Assembly: GCA_016200225.1 (NCBI GenBank)
Contig: JACQFD010000005.1
Coordinates: forward strand, 1-64,000
Direction of reading: 5' to 3'
Length of the DNA stretch: 64,000 nt
Source: Planctomycetota bacterium
GTDB lineage: Bacteria; Planctomycetota; UBA1135; JACQFD01
Every line of letters starts with the position of its first letter. The stretch's first letter is position 1. Shown here one piece after another: positions 36,901-43,080 of this stretch. The translations under genes and the position numbers were made by a program. The notes under the pieces were generated by a model that searched no databases, was not told the origin of the DNA, and was given only the letters and a program-made list of their open reading frames with translations.

Positions 36901-37112
36901 TGAACAAGGCCAACGATCCCGCCGACAAGGCCGACGCGGGCCTCGAAGCCCGCATCGTCGCCCATGAAATCGGACATCAATTCGGACTTGCTCACAATAC
37001 GGGCGTCATGCTTTCGAGCCAACAGAAGGGCCCCGACGTCGGACAGCCGTTCCAATTTAGCAACAAGGACAAGAACCTGCTCCGGTCGCACAAGAAGAGC
37101 CCGGGACAATAA
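33996..37112 (+). CDS. Secreted metzincin-like metalloprotease with thrombospondin type 3 repeats
   Basis: Exported protein of 1038 residues. A signal peptide (LPSLWVPFFIALFVSIGLAQA) is followed by a short Ig-like beta domain, then thrombospondin type 3 repeats (about 120-156: DSDGDGIPDPYDDCP and DSDGDGVPDICEP), which bind calcium. Large beta-rich sections follow. Near the C-terminus is HEIGHQFGLAH (990-1000), the full HExxHxxGxxH zinc site of metzincins, with a nearby VML that may serve as the Met-turn. The family usually places the Met-turn further on, so that point is uncertain. The ATG at 33996 or 34008 both give a signal peptide. The 187-bp gap upstream is shared with radC. Substrate unknown; polymer or host-protein degradation is possible. 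Confidence 0.75.
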   Translation: MEFGMHPAYFYKLPSLWVPFFIALFVSIGLAQAPCRVSLDGTCQDMIIGETQVLNVVARPQGGTFQWTATAGGNLISPNSSTDPTFVFDAVDSGFVVLSCTYTTSLGCNATISCSFRIYRDSDGDGIPDPYDDCPYLYDPDQQDSDGDGVPDICEPAANCVISDLILMQASSDISFATVENTGLVGDTFGYELYQSGFGTFIDIDHISGNVTLNPGDVADIPYLFTAQPGAPEGVAEFTFVVTSSAGKIVTQCIALIAVLAAPPPPPACKVDIIVHTPKVINGAEPAVLDNKEDDPGVTTFLNNDNDNHNENYDLGEDDMQVDGENEMVKTVLRIQPPTLNAGNLKLKATKGDTNIFIWKKANKVEKFANTTNITIPVNTLVKSADNKWLETTVWVEGIVPHNAPLGTVLELSYDQDASCKDTASITVMGVKTMNWLGNKNGYTPGSNAFNSDTLDSSDPNFPAGALKTFAVFPDGRSKDVTGVATDAPDKVNDKVKLEVELTCAPPEKFDLYVRALDIDDPSTETGFIDPNDAGGGGNYSGTLGNVVSGGTLNYDVDEDNRGRVDGKKAGKLTGQNAQGVAKMTYAAGATKQTIEFQVSQFPGDNYRVAAHIDRKFLEELRNLDQTDGLEIVHPDTADLFSGDPIPYGLPYSSHVLTVWRMLHVERDSMKALTEAQNQASGAIEAINGGTNVFTIASTGVIMNGNLEPALDFTDKSPAPGRFEKGKMISLAQLATAFDIASNNGTSFTMKAAVQPPCALSKGAANAVSKVTDLSFNAGNGKSTVTVTGPLTANQFNDGTITIGMQAFNVESNTATTVLLKGKATLDFIAVDDDTAGLLPEPNLANTGHMIEAYSGAYIWPVFDGGGKSGADTKDANAAPNVPKIENLATYVAEIQGFFKIDSGANEKDPFWVVYALSCYQYSYLEDVDPFDPENGTGGIVPGGTLSANNLAKGGSGCTVNLETVDDRLNKANDPADKADAGLEARIVAHEIGHQFGLAHNTGVMLSSQQKGPDVGQPFQFSNKDKNLLRSHKKSPGQ

Positions 37113-37180
37113 TCGGTTGTATATAAACAATAGGTTTTAATTACCAAATCAAATACTAAATAACACAAACTACGAATAAA

Positions 37181-38017
37181 ATGATAACTCTCCGCAACAC
37201 ATTCATTTCCGCCGCGCTCCTCGCGACGGCGGCGGCACAATCCGGCGGCGGCGCGCCCCAGTCAAAACCGTTCCCCGGCCTTCGGCTCGAAGTTAAGATT
37301 CAGACCGCGACGTTTTCGCCGATGGAACCCATCGACGTCGACGTCGCGATCATCAACGAAACGACCTCGGCGATCCGCGACGTTCCGATTCTGACCACGG
37401 TTAATGATAATATTACATTCGATTTAACCTATCGCGGAACCCCCCTCGCGATCGGCCAGGCCGTGGCCCGCGGACCCGAAAAGGAAAATTCCGCGCTCAC
37501 GCTCGAACTCGGCTCTCGCGCCCGTTCGAATGGTAAATTTACATTACTTTACGACTGGGACACCGGCGCCTTCCCGTTTACAAAAGCCGGCGAATACTCG
37601 GTCCGCCTGACGGCCCACTCCACCGACAAGCAACGCGCGGTCGTCTCCAACGTCGCGTCGTTCGCCATCACGGATATCGCCGAGTCGACGCGCCTCGAAC
37701 TTCAAGAGCTTCATGCGACGGAAGCTTATCAATATTCCATCGCTCCCGAGCGCATTCTTAGCGATCGCGAGGCCGCTCTCAAAGTTAAGAACTTGATCGC
37801 ATTCAGGACCGCCCACCCGGCTTCGCCGCACATTACGGAGTTCCCATTCATCGTCGCTCTATACTACGATTTCAAAGCGTCCGTGACCCACGGCGAGGAC
37901 GAAGTCGTTGTTAAAGAATCGGCGCGATTGAGAGATCAGTATCTTAAGGAATATATTACCAATCGCCGCGGAAGACACTTGGCCGAAGCTCAGGGAATCG
38001 CAGAAACTCGTAAGTAA
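37181..38017 (+). CDS. Secreted beta-sandwich protein of unknown function
   Basis: Protein of 278 residues with a signal peptide (ISAALLATAAAQS) and an Ig-like N-terminal half: RLEVKIQTATFSPMEPIDVDV, EYSVRLTAHSTD. This resembles the BsuPI/CARDB style of beta sandwich seen in exported proteins, but I do not recognise a specific family. The C-terminal half (about 165-278) is helical and contains HITEFPFIVALYYDF. The leader before its ATG (37113-37180) is AT-rich without a Shine-Dalgarno site. It follows the metzincin in the same direction after 68 bp and could be its operon partner. The stop codon is directly followed by the repeat mosaic at 38.02-38.65 kb. Confidence 0.62.
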   Translation: MITLRNTFISAALLATAAAQSGGGAPQSKPFPGLRLEVKIQTATFSPMEPIDVDVAIINETTSAIRDVPILTTVNDNITFDLTYRGTPLAIGQAVARGPEKENSALTLELGSRARSNGKFTLLYDWDTGAFPFTKAGEYSVRLTAHSTDKQRAVVSNVASFAITDIAESTRLELQELHATEAYQYSIAPERILSDREAALKVKNLIAFRTAHPASPHITEFPFIVALYYDFKASVTHGEDEVVVKESARLRDQYLKEYITNRRGRHLAEAQGIAETRK

Positions 38018-38022
38018 AAATT

Positions 38023-38132
38023 GCTCTGGCGCCGCTGGGCGCTTGCGCTGCGCACGCCGCGTGCCCTACGCGGGGTAGCGCTCTCGCGCCGCTGGGCGCT
38101 TGCGCTGCGCGCGCCGCGAGCCCTACGCGGGC
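38023..38132. repeat. Two-copy 53-nt tandem repeat
   Basis: Copies at 38023-38075 and 38080-38132 (period 57) agree except for a few substitutions. Each contains GCCGCTGGGCGCTTGCGCTG followed by CGCCGCG and CCCTACGCGGG. The repeats are not in a gene. The second copy runs directly into palindromic element 2. Confidence 0.8.
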
Positions 38133-38151
38133 GGCGAGTTGTGCGCTCGAC

Positions 38152-38244
38152 GGGTTGGGTCGGCGGCTCAGACAAGTGCTCGGCAATAGTAAGAATGTCG
38201 GCCGCGACGCGGCCGACATTCTTACTATTGCCTGCGCAACTCGC
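38152..38244. repeat. Structured palindromic element 2, shoulders shared with element 1
   Basis: The stem arms 38182-38206 and 38208-38232 (25 nt) are perfectly complementary with one central base. The left shoulder 38152-38181 reads GGGTTGGGTCGGCGGCTC, a short variable part, and GTGCTC before the stem, and the right shoulder ends GCCTGCGCAACTCGC. Both shoulders match the reverse strand of element 1 (6551-6683) almost base for base. The stems have no similarity. Unlike element 1 there are no outer complementary arms, so the two are members of one family with different states. Confidence 0.85.
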
Positions 38245-38473
38245 AGGCGGTCGCGCGACACGCGTGTGGCCGCGCTTGCGCGGGCACGCGCGCGCCGCGA
38301 CGGCCGAGCAGCCGCGCGTATATTAGTGTTCGGTGCCATCGTTAGTACTGGCGGGCGGCTGGTCCGTGGCGCAAGACAGCGGCGGCGAAGGCGACGCCCC
38401 GTCGCGTCGAGCGTGTGCCACGCGCTTTGGTGTCAGTCGCGACAGGGCGTGGCCGGAGCATCGCCGCTGCGCC

Positions 38474-38620
38474 GCGCCGCGGAGCCCGCCGCACGCCTCG
38501 GCCTATTTGATATTACTCCTAATCGATAATTATGCTGACCTGACACATGAGGTGAGCGCGCCGCGGAGCCCGCCGCCCGCCTCGGCCTATTTGATATCAC
38601 TTGTAATCGATGATCATGCT
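38474..38620. repeat. Two-copy 63-nt direct repeat
   Basis: Copies at 38474-38536 and 38558-38620 (spacing 84) align without gaps and differ at about seven positions. Each joins a GC-rich part (GCGCCGCGGAGCCCGCCGC) to an AT-rich part (CCTATTTGATAT, ATCGAT, ATGCT). The second copy ends just before the convergent gene's stop codon region. Confidence 0.8.
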
Positions 38621-38652
38621 AAATGAAAAAAATGGACCCGCCCCATTTTCAT

Positions 38653-39954
38653 TTATTTCTTCATTCGCTCAACAATTGCGACTGCGATGGCGCGCGCCAT
38701 GATTTTGTTGCCCTCTTCCCCAAAATGACAATTATCGATATAAATTTCGTTCGCGTTTCCCTTGAATATTCCCGTCAGATCATAATAATTCTCGCCGCCG
38801 CTTTTCAGCTCGCCGCCGGCTTTCCGTAATAATGGATAGCCCATGTGAACACCGGTCAAATACGATTCCGGCGCGCTTCCGACTTCCTTTTCGTGTGCTG
38901 TCATTACTTTTCCTTCCGGATCGTGCAGCGTCGGTTGAAGAAAATGAAAATATAAGATTCCGTCGGCGTCGCAGACGGCGCGAATCATCCGGGATCCCGC
39001 CGTCCATGCGCGAATCGACGTGTCGATGACGGCCGCTGAACTTTTGTCGAATTCGGGGCCGCTCACAGCCGCGTCGCGTTCGCCTTTTGTTAATTCCTTC
39101 AAATAGGCGTCGACGTCGAGCGCGTTTTCGCGATCCAGTTTGCTGACGCGAGCGATTGCAATATTTCCGAGAATCGCGCTGTAATATAAATGATTCTCGA
39201 TCGCGCTGCGCGCGATTTCGGCGGCGTTCGCGCGCCGCTCGCGCGCGAGGTCGAGCCACTTTCGCAGACGCGGCTCCAAACGCTGGTGCGACGCGTGCGG
39301 GCCCCAGTGCGTCAGCGACGGGTACACGGGATGCGCGTCGTTCATCGCGTTATTCATTCCGAGCGCGACTTCGTTAAAACCGTCAATATTAATCACCGCG
39401 TCCGGTCTGCATCCGAGCGATAATAAATAAGTGAGCGAATTTAACTGTTGCGGCTGCTTGAATCCTCCACGCCCCTGCGGCAGCAGCGTGGCTTTGCGTC
39501 CGCCGAGAGCCGGGCTTCGATCCAATAAATCCTTCAATTCGTCGCCAGCGAGTAAATTAAACATTCCGGCGACGGAACCGCCGACGATGAGAATCTTATA
39601 TTCCTCCGACGCTGCTTTCGTCCCGAAATAACTAATGATATCGTTTGTATATTTCAGATATCCGACGTTGTCGATCGCGAAATACGGATGCAGAACCTCC
39701 GTGTTATCGTTAAGAATCGGCGAACTCGCGGCCCGGGAAAATTCGCCCGCCGGAATCCGGTTTTCCATCTGCGACACGAGCCGCTGCATGACATCTTTCG
39801 CGCGCCAGACGCTGTATCCGTCGCCCGAGACGGCGAGATATCCGCGATAGATCAAGTCGGCCGCGACGAAGCAAAGCGGCATCATTAAGATCTGAAATCC
39901 GATGAATCGCAGCCATCGGTATTTTCGGTTTCGCGGTTTTGTTTCGGTTGCCAT
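38653..39954 (-). CDS. Membrane-anchored SGNH/GDSL-hydrolase-like protein
   Basis: Protein of 433 residues with one N-terminal transmembrane helix (about 17-36, FIGFQILMMPLCFVAADLIY). The following domain has SGNH-like blocks: ILIVGGSVAGMF (block I, Ser of the GGS turn), NIDGFNEVALG (block III, Asn), and near the end DNCHFGEEGNKIMA (the Asp/His of block V). This is consistent with an esterase or acyltransferase of the SGNH superfamily facing the periplasm, possibly acting on surface polysaccharides. The overall similarity is patchy, so the call is tentative. The ATG at 39954 is chosen over 39975 because the extra seven residues contribute nothing. It diverges from kinase 1, with 188 bp between them. 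Confidence 0.62.
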   Translation of the reverse strand: MATETKPRNRKYRWLRFIGFQILMMPLCFVAADLIYRGYLAVSGDGYSVWRAKDVMQRLVSQMENRIPAGEFSRAASSPILNDNTEVLHPYFAIDNVGYLKYTNDIISYFGTKAASEEYKILIVGGSVAGMFNLLAGDELKDLLDRSPALGGRKATLLPQGRGGFKQPQQLNSLTYLLSLGCRPDAVINIDGFNEVALGMNNAMNDAHPVYPSLTHWGPHASHQRLEPRLRKWLDLARERRANAAEIARSAIENHLYYSAILGNIAIARVSKLDRENALDVDAYLKELTKGERDAAVSGPEFDKSSAAVIDTSIRAWTAGSRMIRAVCDADGILYFHFLQPTLHDPEGKVMTAHEKEVGSAPESYLTGVHMGYPLLRKAGGELKSGGENYYDLTGIFKGNANEIYIDNCHFGEEGNKIMARAIAVAIVERMKK

Positions 39955-40069
39955 GGTCCGCCGCCGGTCGATCATACGCCCGATCCGAGTTCGCTTCCCG
40001 CGCGAGGAAACTTCATGTGTCGGCGCCGAATGCGCCGCGTCTCCAAAATACGCGAACCGTGCGGACTTA

Positions 40070-40078
40070 TGTTATAAT
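40070..40078 (+). promoter_or_regulatory. Extended -10 promoter for kinase 1
   Basis: The sequence TGTTATAAT contains an exact TATAAT (40073-40078) with the extended TGn motif at the correct spacing, 65 bp upstream of the kinase ATG at 40143. No strong -35 was found, as is usual for extended -10 promoters. It would start transcription at about 40085. Confidence 0.5.
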
Positions 40079-40142
40079 CGTCCGCTCAGCCCGAGTCCGA
40101 CGCATGGCGACGTAGCCGTCCACGCCACAACAAATCCAAACC

Positions 40143-42716
40143 ATGTCCGCCGACGATTCCACAATCCAGCCTTCGTCGCGCGCGCTTGAAGTGTTTTCCA
40201 ACTTCCTCACGGAAGTCGAAACTGGCCATCCGGCGAGTTTCACGAAGCTCCTCGCGCGCCATCCGGAACTCGCTGACGAACTTCGGAAACTGAACGGACC
40301 GGGTGCGCCCACGGAACCGGGCGGCGTGCTCGCCATGGGGTCGACGCAGCGATTAGTAAACTCGCTGCGCGAAAAAGTAACGTCGAGCCATCGTTATCTT
40401 GTGCGCGGCGAAGTCGGACGCGGCGCGATGGGTATTATTTATCGGGTTTGGGATCGGGAAATCCGGCGGCACATTGCCATGAAAGTGTTGCGTCCGGCGG
40501 TCGATAAGGACATTCACGCCGGCAATTCGGAAGCCGAGCAGATGCGTCTCGCTCGTTTTCTCGACGAGGCGCAGATCACTGGCCAGCTCGACCATGCGAG
40601 CATCGTTCCGCTGCACGAACTCGGCATGGACGACAAAGGCCGCGTTTTCTTTACAATGAAGCTCGTCCGCGGCGGAGATCTGAAATCGGTATTTGATAAT
40701 TTACATAAAGGCGAGGACGGATGGACGCTCAACGCGGCCGTGCAAGTGTTACAAAGGGTCTGCGAGGCCATCGCGTTCGCGCATGCAAAAGGAGTGATTC
40801 ACCGCGATTTGAAGCCTTCGAATATCATGGTCGGCCCCTTCGGCGAAGTGTATGTCATGGACTGGGGTCTCGCGCGCTCGCTCGACCGGGCGGATTTGCA
40901 CGATGTTCGCCTTCAGGATCGATCGTCGGCGGAACTGACCGCCGTGACGACGACGCGCGGCATCGAGCGGATGGACGATGGCGATACGCCGTTATTAACA
41001 ATGGACGGATCCGTCGTCGGCACGCCGGCCTACATTCCGCCCGAGCAGGCGATCGGCCGCGTCGATCAGATCGGTCCGCGCTCCGACGTCTATTCGCTCG
41101 GCGCGATGTTGTATCATTTGCTCGCGGGCCACATTCCGTATGTGCGCAAGGGCGCGACGATGTCGCAATATACATTATTAAGTCTGGTAATGAGCGGGCC
41201 GCCGCCGCCGGTCGCCGAAGAGAATACAAATATTCCGCGCGAACTCGCGGCTATTTGTGAAAAAGCGATGGCGCGCGACATCGACGCGCGCTACGCCAAC
41301 GCGTCCGACCTCGCCGCGGATCTCGCGGCGTTTCTGGAGCGCCGGCCGGTCGCCGCGCAGACGCCGACGTTCGCTTATATATTAAAACTCGCCGTCGAGC
41401 GCAACCGCGGAATCTTTATGACCGCGGCGGCCGGATTATTGTTACTTGTCGTTTCGACCGTCTGGTTTTTGTTTCATTTGTCGGCCGAGCGCGACAAGAC
41501 CGCGCGCCTCGCCGACGCCTCGTCCGCGAGGGCGCTGCTCGCCGAGTTGCGCGATCTGCGCCCGCTCTCCGCGGCCAATATTCGGGAAACCGAACGATGG
41601 CTTCAACGCGCCGATTTATTATTTACGAGGGAATCCGACTATCTTGAACATTCGGGCGGATCGCTCGCGCCGCTCGACGACGACGAAGTTACAAAACTGC
41701 GCGGCCGGATCGCGACGCTTCGGGCGTCGCGCGCGGAGATCGCGACGAATCTCAATATTGCCAAAAACCTGCGCGCCGAGAGCGTCGATCGCGAACAAAC
41801 GGCGTGGAACGCGGCGATCGAATCGATTGTAAAGAATCCGAAATATAACGGTCTTCGACTTTCGCCGCAGACCGGACTTGTTCCGCTCGGCGCGGACGCG
41901 CACAGCGGATTGTATGAATTCTGGTGCATGCCGACGGGCGAGCGGCCGCGGCTCGACGCCGCTTCGGGTAAATTATTCAATCCGCGATCCGGAATTGTAT
42001 TTGTACTATTGCCGGGCGGCGAATTCGACATGGGCTCGCCGGAAGACGAGGAGGGGCATCTACCCAACGAAGACGTCGCGCGCCGGGCGGTCCGGCCGTT
42101 CTTTATAAGTAAATTCGAAACGACGCAGGCACAATGGATGCAACTGATGGGCGACAATCCTTCCGAATTCGCGGCGGGCACGACGTACAAGGAACAATCG
42201 TTTACGGAAGCCCATCCCGTCGAGAGTGTGACGTGGGACGACGCGCGCAAATGTACAAATCGCGCGGATCTGCGCCTTCCGACCGAAACCGAATGGGAAT
42301 ATGCGTGCCGCGCGGGCTCGACGACGCCCTACCCGTGGGGCGAAGATTACAATTGTCTGCGCGCCCGCGAAAACACTCTCGACGGCGGCGTTCCCCCGTC
42401 GCTTCCCGGCGAAACGCGCGTGCCGTGGAACGACGGATATATATTCCACGCTCCCGCCGGCTCGTTCGCGCCGAATGGATTCGGATTATTCGATATGCTC
42501 GGCAACGTCGCCGAATGGTGCGACAGCCCGTTTTGTGATAATTACAAATCCGACAAGCCCGACGCGCATTTCATTAAATTTAAGACTTTTCGCGGAGGAA
42601 GTTGGTTTCTCTCGCCGACACGCAACGTCTGCCGCAGCGCGTTTCGTCAATACAGTCTGCCGAATACAGCGAATAAAACGCTGGGGTTTCGCGCGGCGAG
42701 GTCGGTGGATCCGTAA
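40143..42716 (+). CDS. Ser/Thr protein kinase receptor with C-terminal FGE/sulfatase-modifying-factor-like domain (kinase 1)
   Basis: Transmembrane kinase of 857 residues. N-terminal helical region 1-80; kinase domain about 85-400 with Gly loop GEVGRGAMG (89-97), Lys114 (AMKV), HRDLKPSN (220-227), DWG (240-242, in place of DFG) and PPEQ (299-302). The transmembrane helix is 424-446 and a coiled coil follows. The extracytoplasmic C-terminus (about 617-857) is an FGE-sulfatase-like fold with LPGGEFDMGS, LPTETEWEYACRAG, GNVAEWC and FRGGSW. Only one cysteine remains where true FGE has the active-site pair (C830 in NVCRSAFR), so a binding rather than oxidase role is likely. PASTA domains, usual in this kinase class, are absent but occur as a separate gene at 42724. 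It is paralogous to kinase 2. Confidence 0.9.
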   Translation: MSADDSTIQPSSRALEVFSNFLTEVETGHPASFTKLLARHPELADELRKLNGPGAPTEPGGVLAMGSTQRLVNSLREKVTSSHRYLVRGEVGRGAMGIIYRVWDREIRRHIAMKVLRPAVDKDIHAGNSEAEQMRLARFLDEAQITGQLDHASIVPLHELGMDDKGRVFFTMKLVRGGDLKSVFDNLHKGEDGWTLNAAVQVLQRVCEAIAFAHAKGVIHRDLKPSNIMVGPFGEVYVMDWGLARSLDRADLHDVRLQDRSSAELTAVTTTRGIERMDDGDTPLLTMDGSVVGTPAYIPPEQAIGRVDQIGPRSDVYSLGAMLYHLLAGHIPYVRKGATMSQYTLLSLVMSGPPPPVAEENTNIPRELAAICEKAMARDIDARYANASDLAADLAAFLERRPVAAQTPTFAYILKLAVERNRGIFMTAAAGLLLLVVSTVWFLFHLSAERDKTARLADASSARALLAELRDLRPLSAANIRETERWLQRADLLFTRESDYLEHSGGSLAPLDDDEVTKLRGRIATLRASRAEIATNLNIAKNLRAESVDREQTAWNAAIESIVKNPKYNGLRLSPQTGLVPLGADAHSGLYEFWCMPTGERPRLDAASGKLFNPRSGIVFVLLPGGEFDMGSPEDEEGHLPNEDVARRAVRPFFISKFETTQAQWMQLMGDNPSEFAAGTTYKEQSFTEAHPVESVTWDDARKCTNRADLRLPTETEWEYACRAGSTTPYPWGEDYNCLRARENTLDGGVPPSLPGETRVPWNDGYIFHAPAGSFAPNGFGLFDMLGNVAEWCDSPFCDNYKSDKPDAHFIKFKTFRGGSWFLSPTRNVCRSAFRQYSLPNTANKTLGFRAARSVDP

Positions 42717-42723
42717 ATTTATA

Positions 42724-43017
42724 TTACGGATCCGTCAAAACCACGGATACTAACGATCCTATATCCACCATATCGCCCGCCGGGGTGCATTGATTCTTAA
42801 CTTTTCGACTGTCCGGTTTCGGACGCGGCTGGGGGACGCCGCCGCAGGTTAATACAATTTGAAATACCAATTGGCGGATGGAGAGCAGCGCCGCCGCGTC
42901 GTCGGCGGTCATGCCGTTCAAGTTGGGGACGGCGACCTGCGCGACCGACCCGACCCGCGCCGCTGATTTGGCTGTGTTCTTGACTGTGTTTTTGTTGTTG
43001 GCCACGGCGACATTCAA
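42724..43017 (-). CDS. Small single-PASTA-domain protein convergent with kinase 1
   Basis: Protein of 97 residues starting with a TTG (no ATG or GTG is available before an in-frame stop at about 43053). The core VPNLNGMTADDAAALLSI, then QCTPAGDMVDIGSLVSVVL, is a PASTA domain, the muropeptide-sensing module that normally forms the outer part of PknB-type kinases. No signal peptide is visible, so whether it is exported is unclear. Its stop lies 8 bp from the stop of kinase 1, and kinase 2 starts 64 bp beyond its own start. It is thus enclosed between two kinase genes that themselves lack PASTA. The function as a soluble ligand-sensing partner is an inference. Confidence 0.55.
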   Translation of the reverse strand: MNVAVANNKNTVKNTAKSAARVGSVAQVAVPNLNGMTADDAAALLSIRQLVFQIVLTCGGVPQPRPKPDSRKVKNQCTPAGDMVDIGSLVSVVLTDP

Positions 43018-43080
43018 CCCGCGTGCGTTCGGTCCCGCAAGGTGGCGGGTTCAGTCTTGTGCGAAATCCCGTTTATTCAA

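Larger units (their letters stand above)
38018..38652. other. Gene-free repeat mosaic between convergent genes
   Basis: This 635-bp stretch contains no credible gene. Possible reading frames here are Arg/Ala/Pro-rich and simply translate the repeats. It holds a tandem 53-nt repeat (38023-38132), palindromic element 2 (38152-38244), and a second 63-nt direct repeat (38474-38620). Between them are GC-rich stretches with further short palindromes such as CCTGCG/CGCAGG near 38231-38247. The right part, by contrast, carries AT-rich words (TATTTGATAT, ATCGATAATTATGCT). Confidence 0.75.

Noticed and set aside
38021-38626. Several plus-strand frames of 70-125 codons in the repeat mosaic
   Set aside because: They translate the tandem repeats into Arg/Ala/Leu-rich sequence and share no motif.
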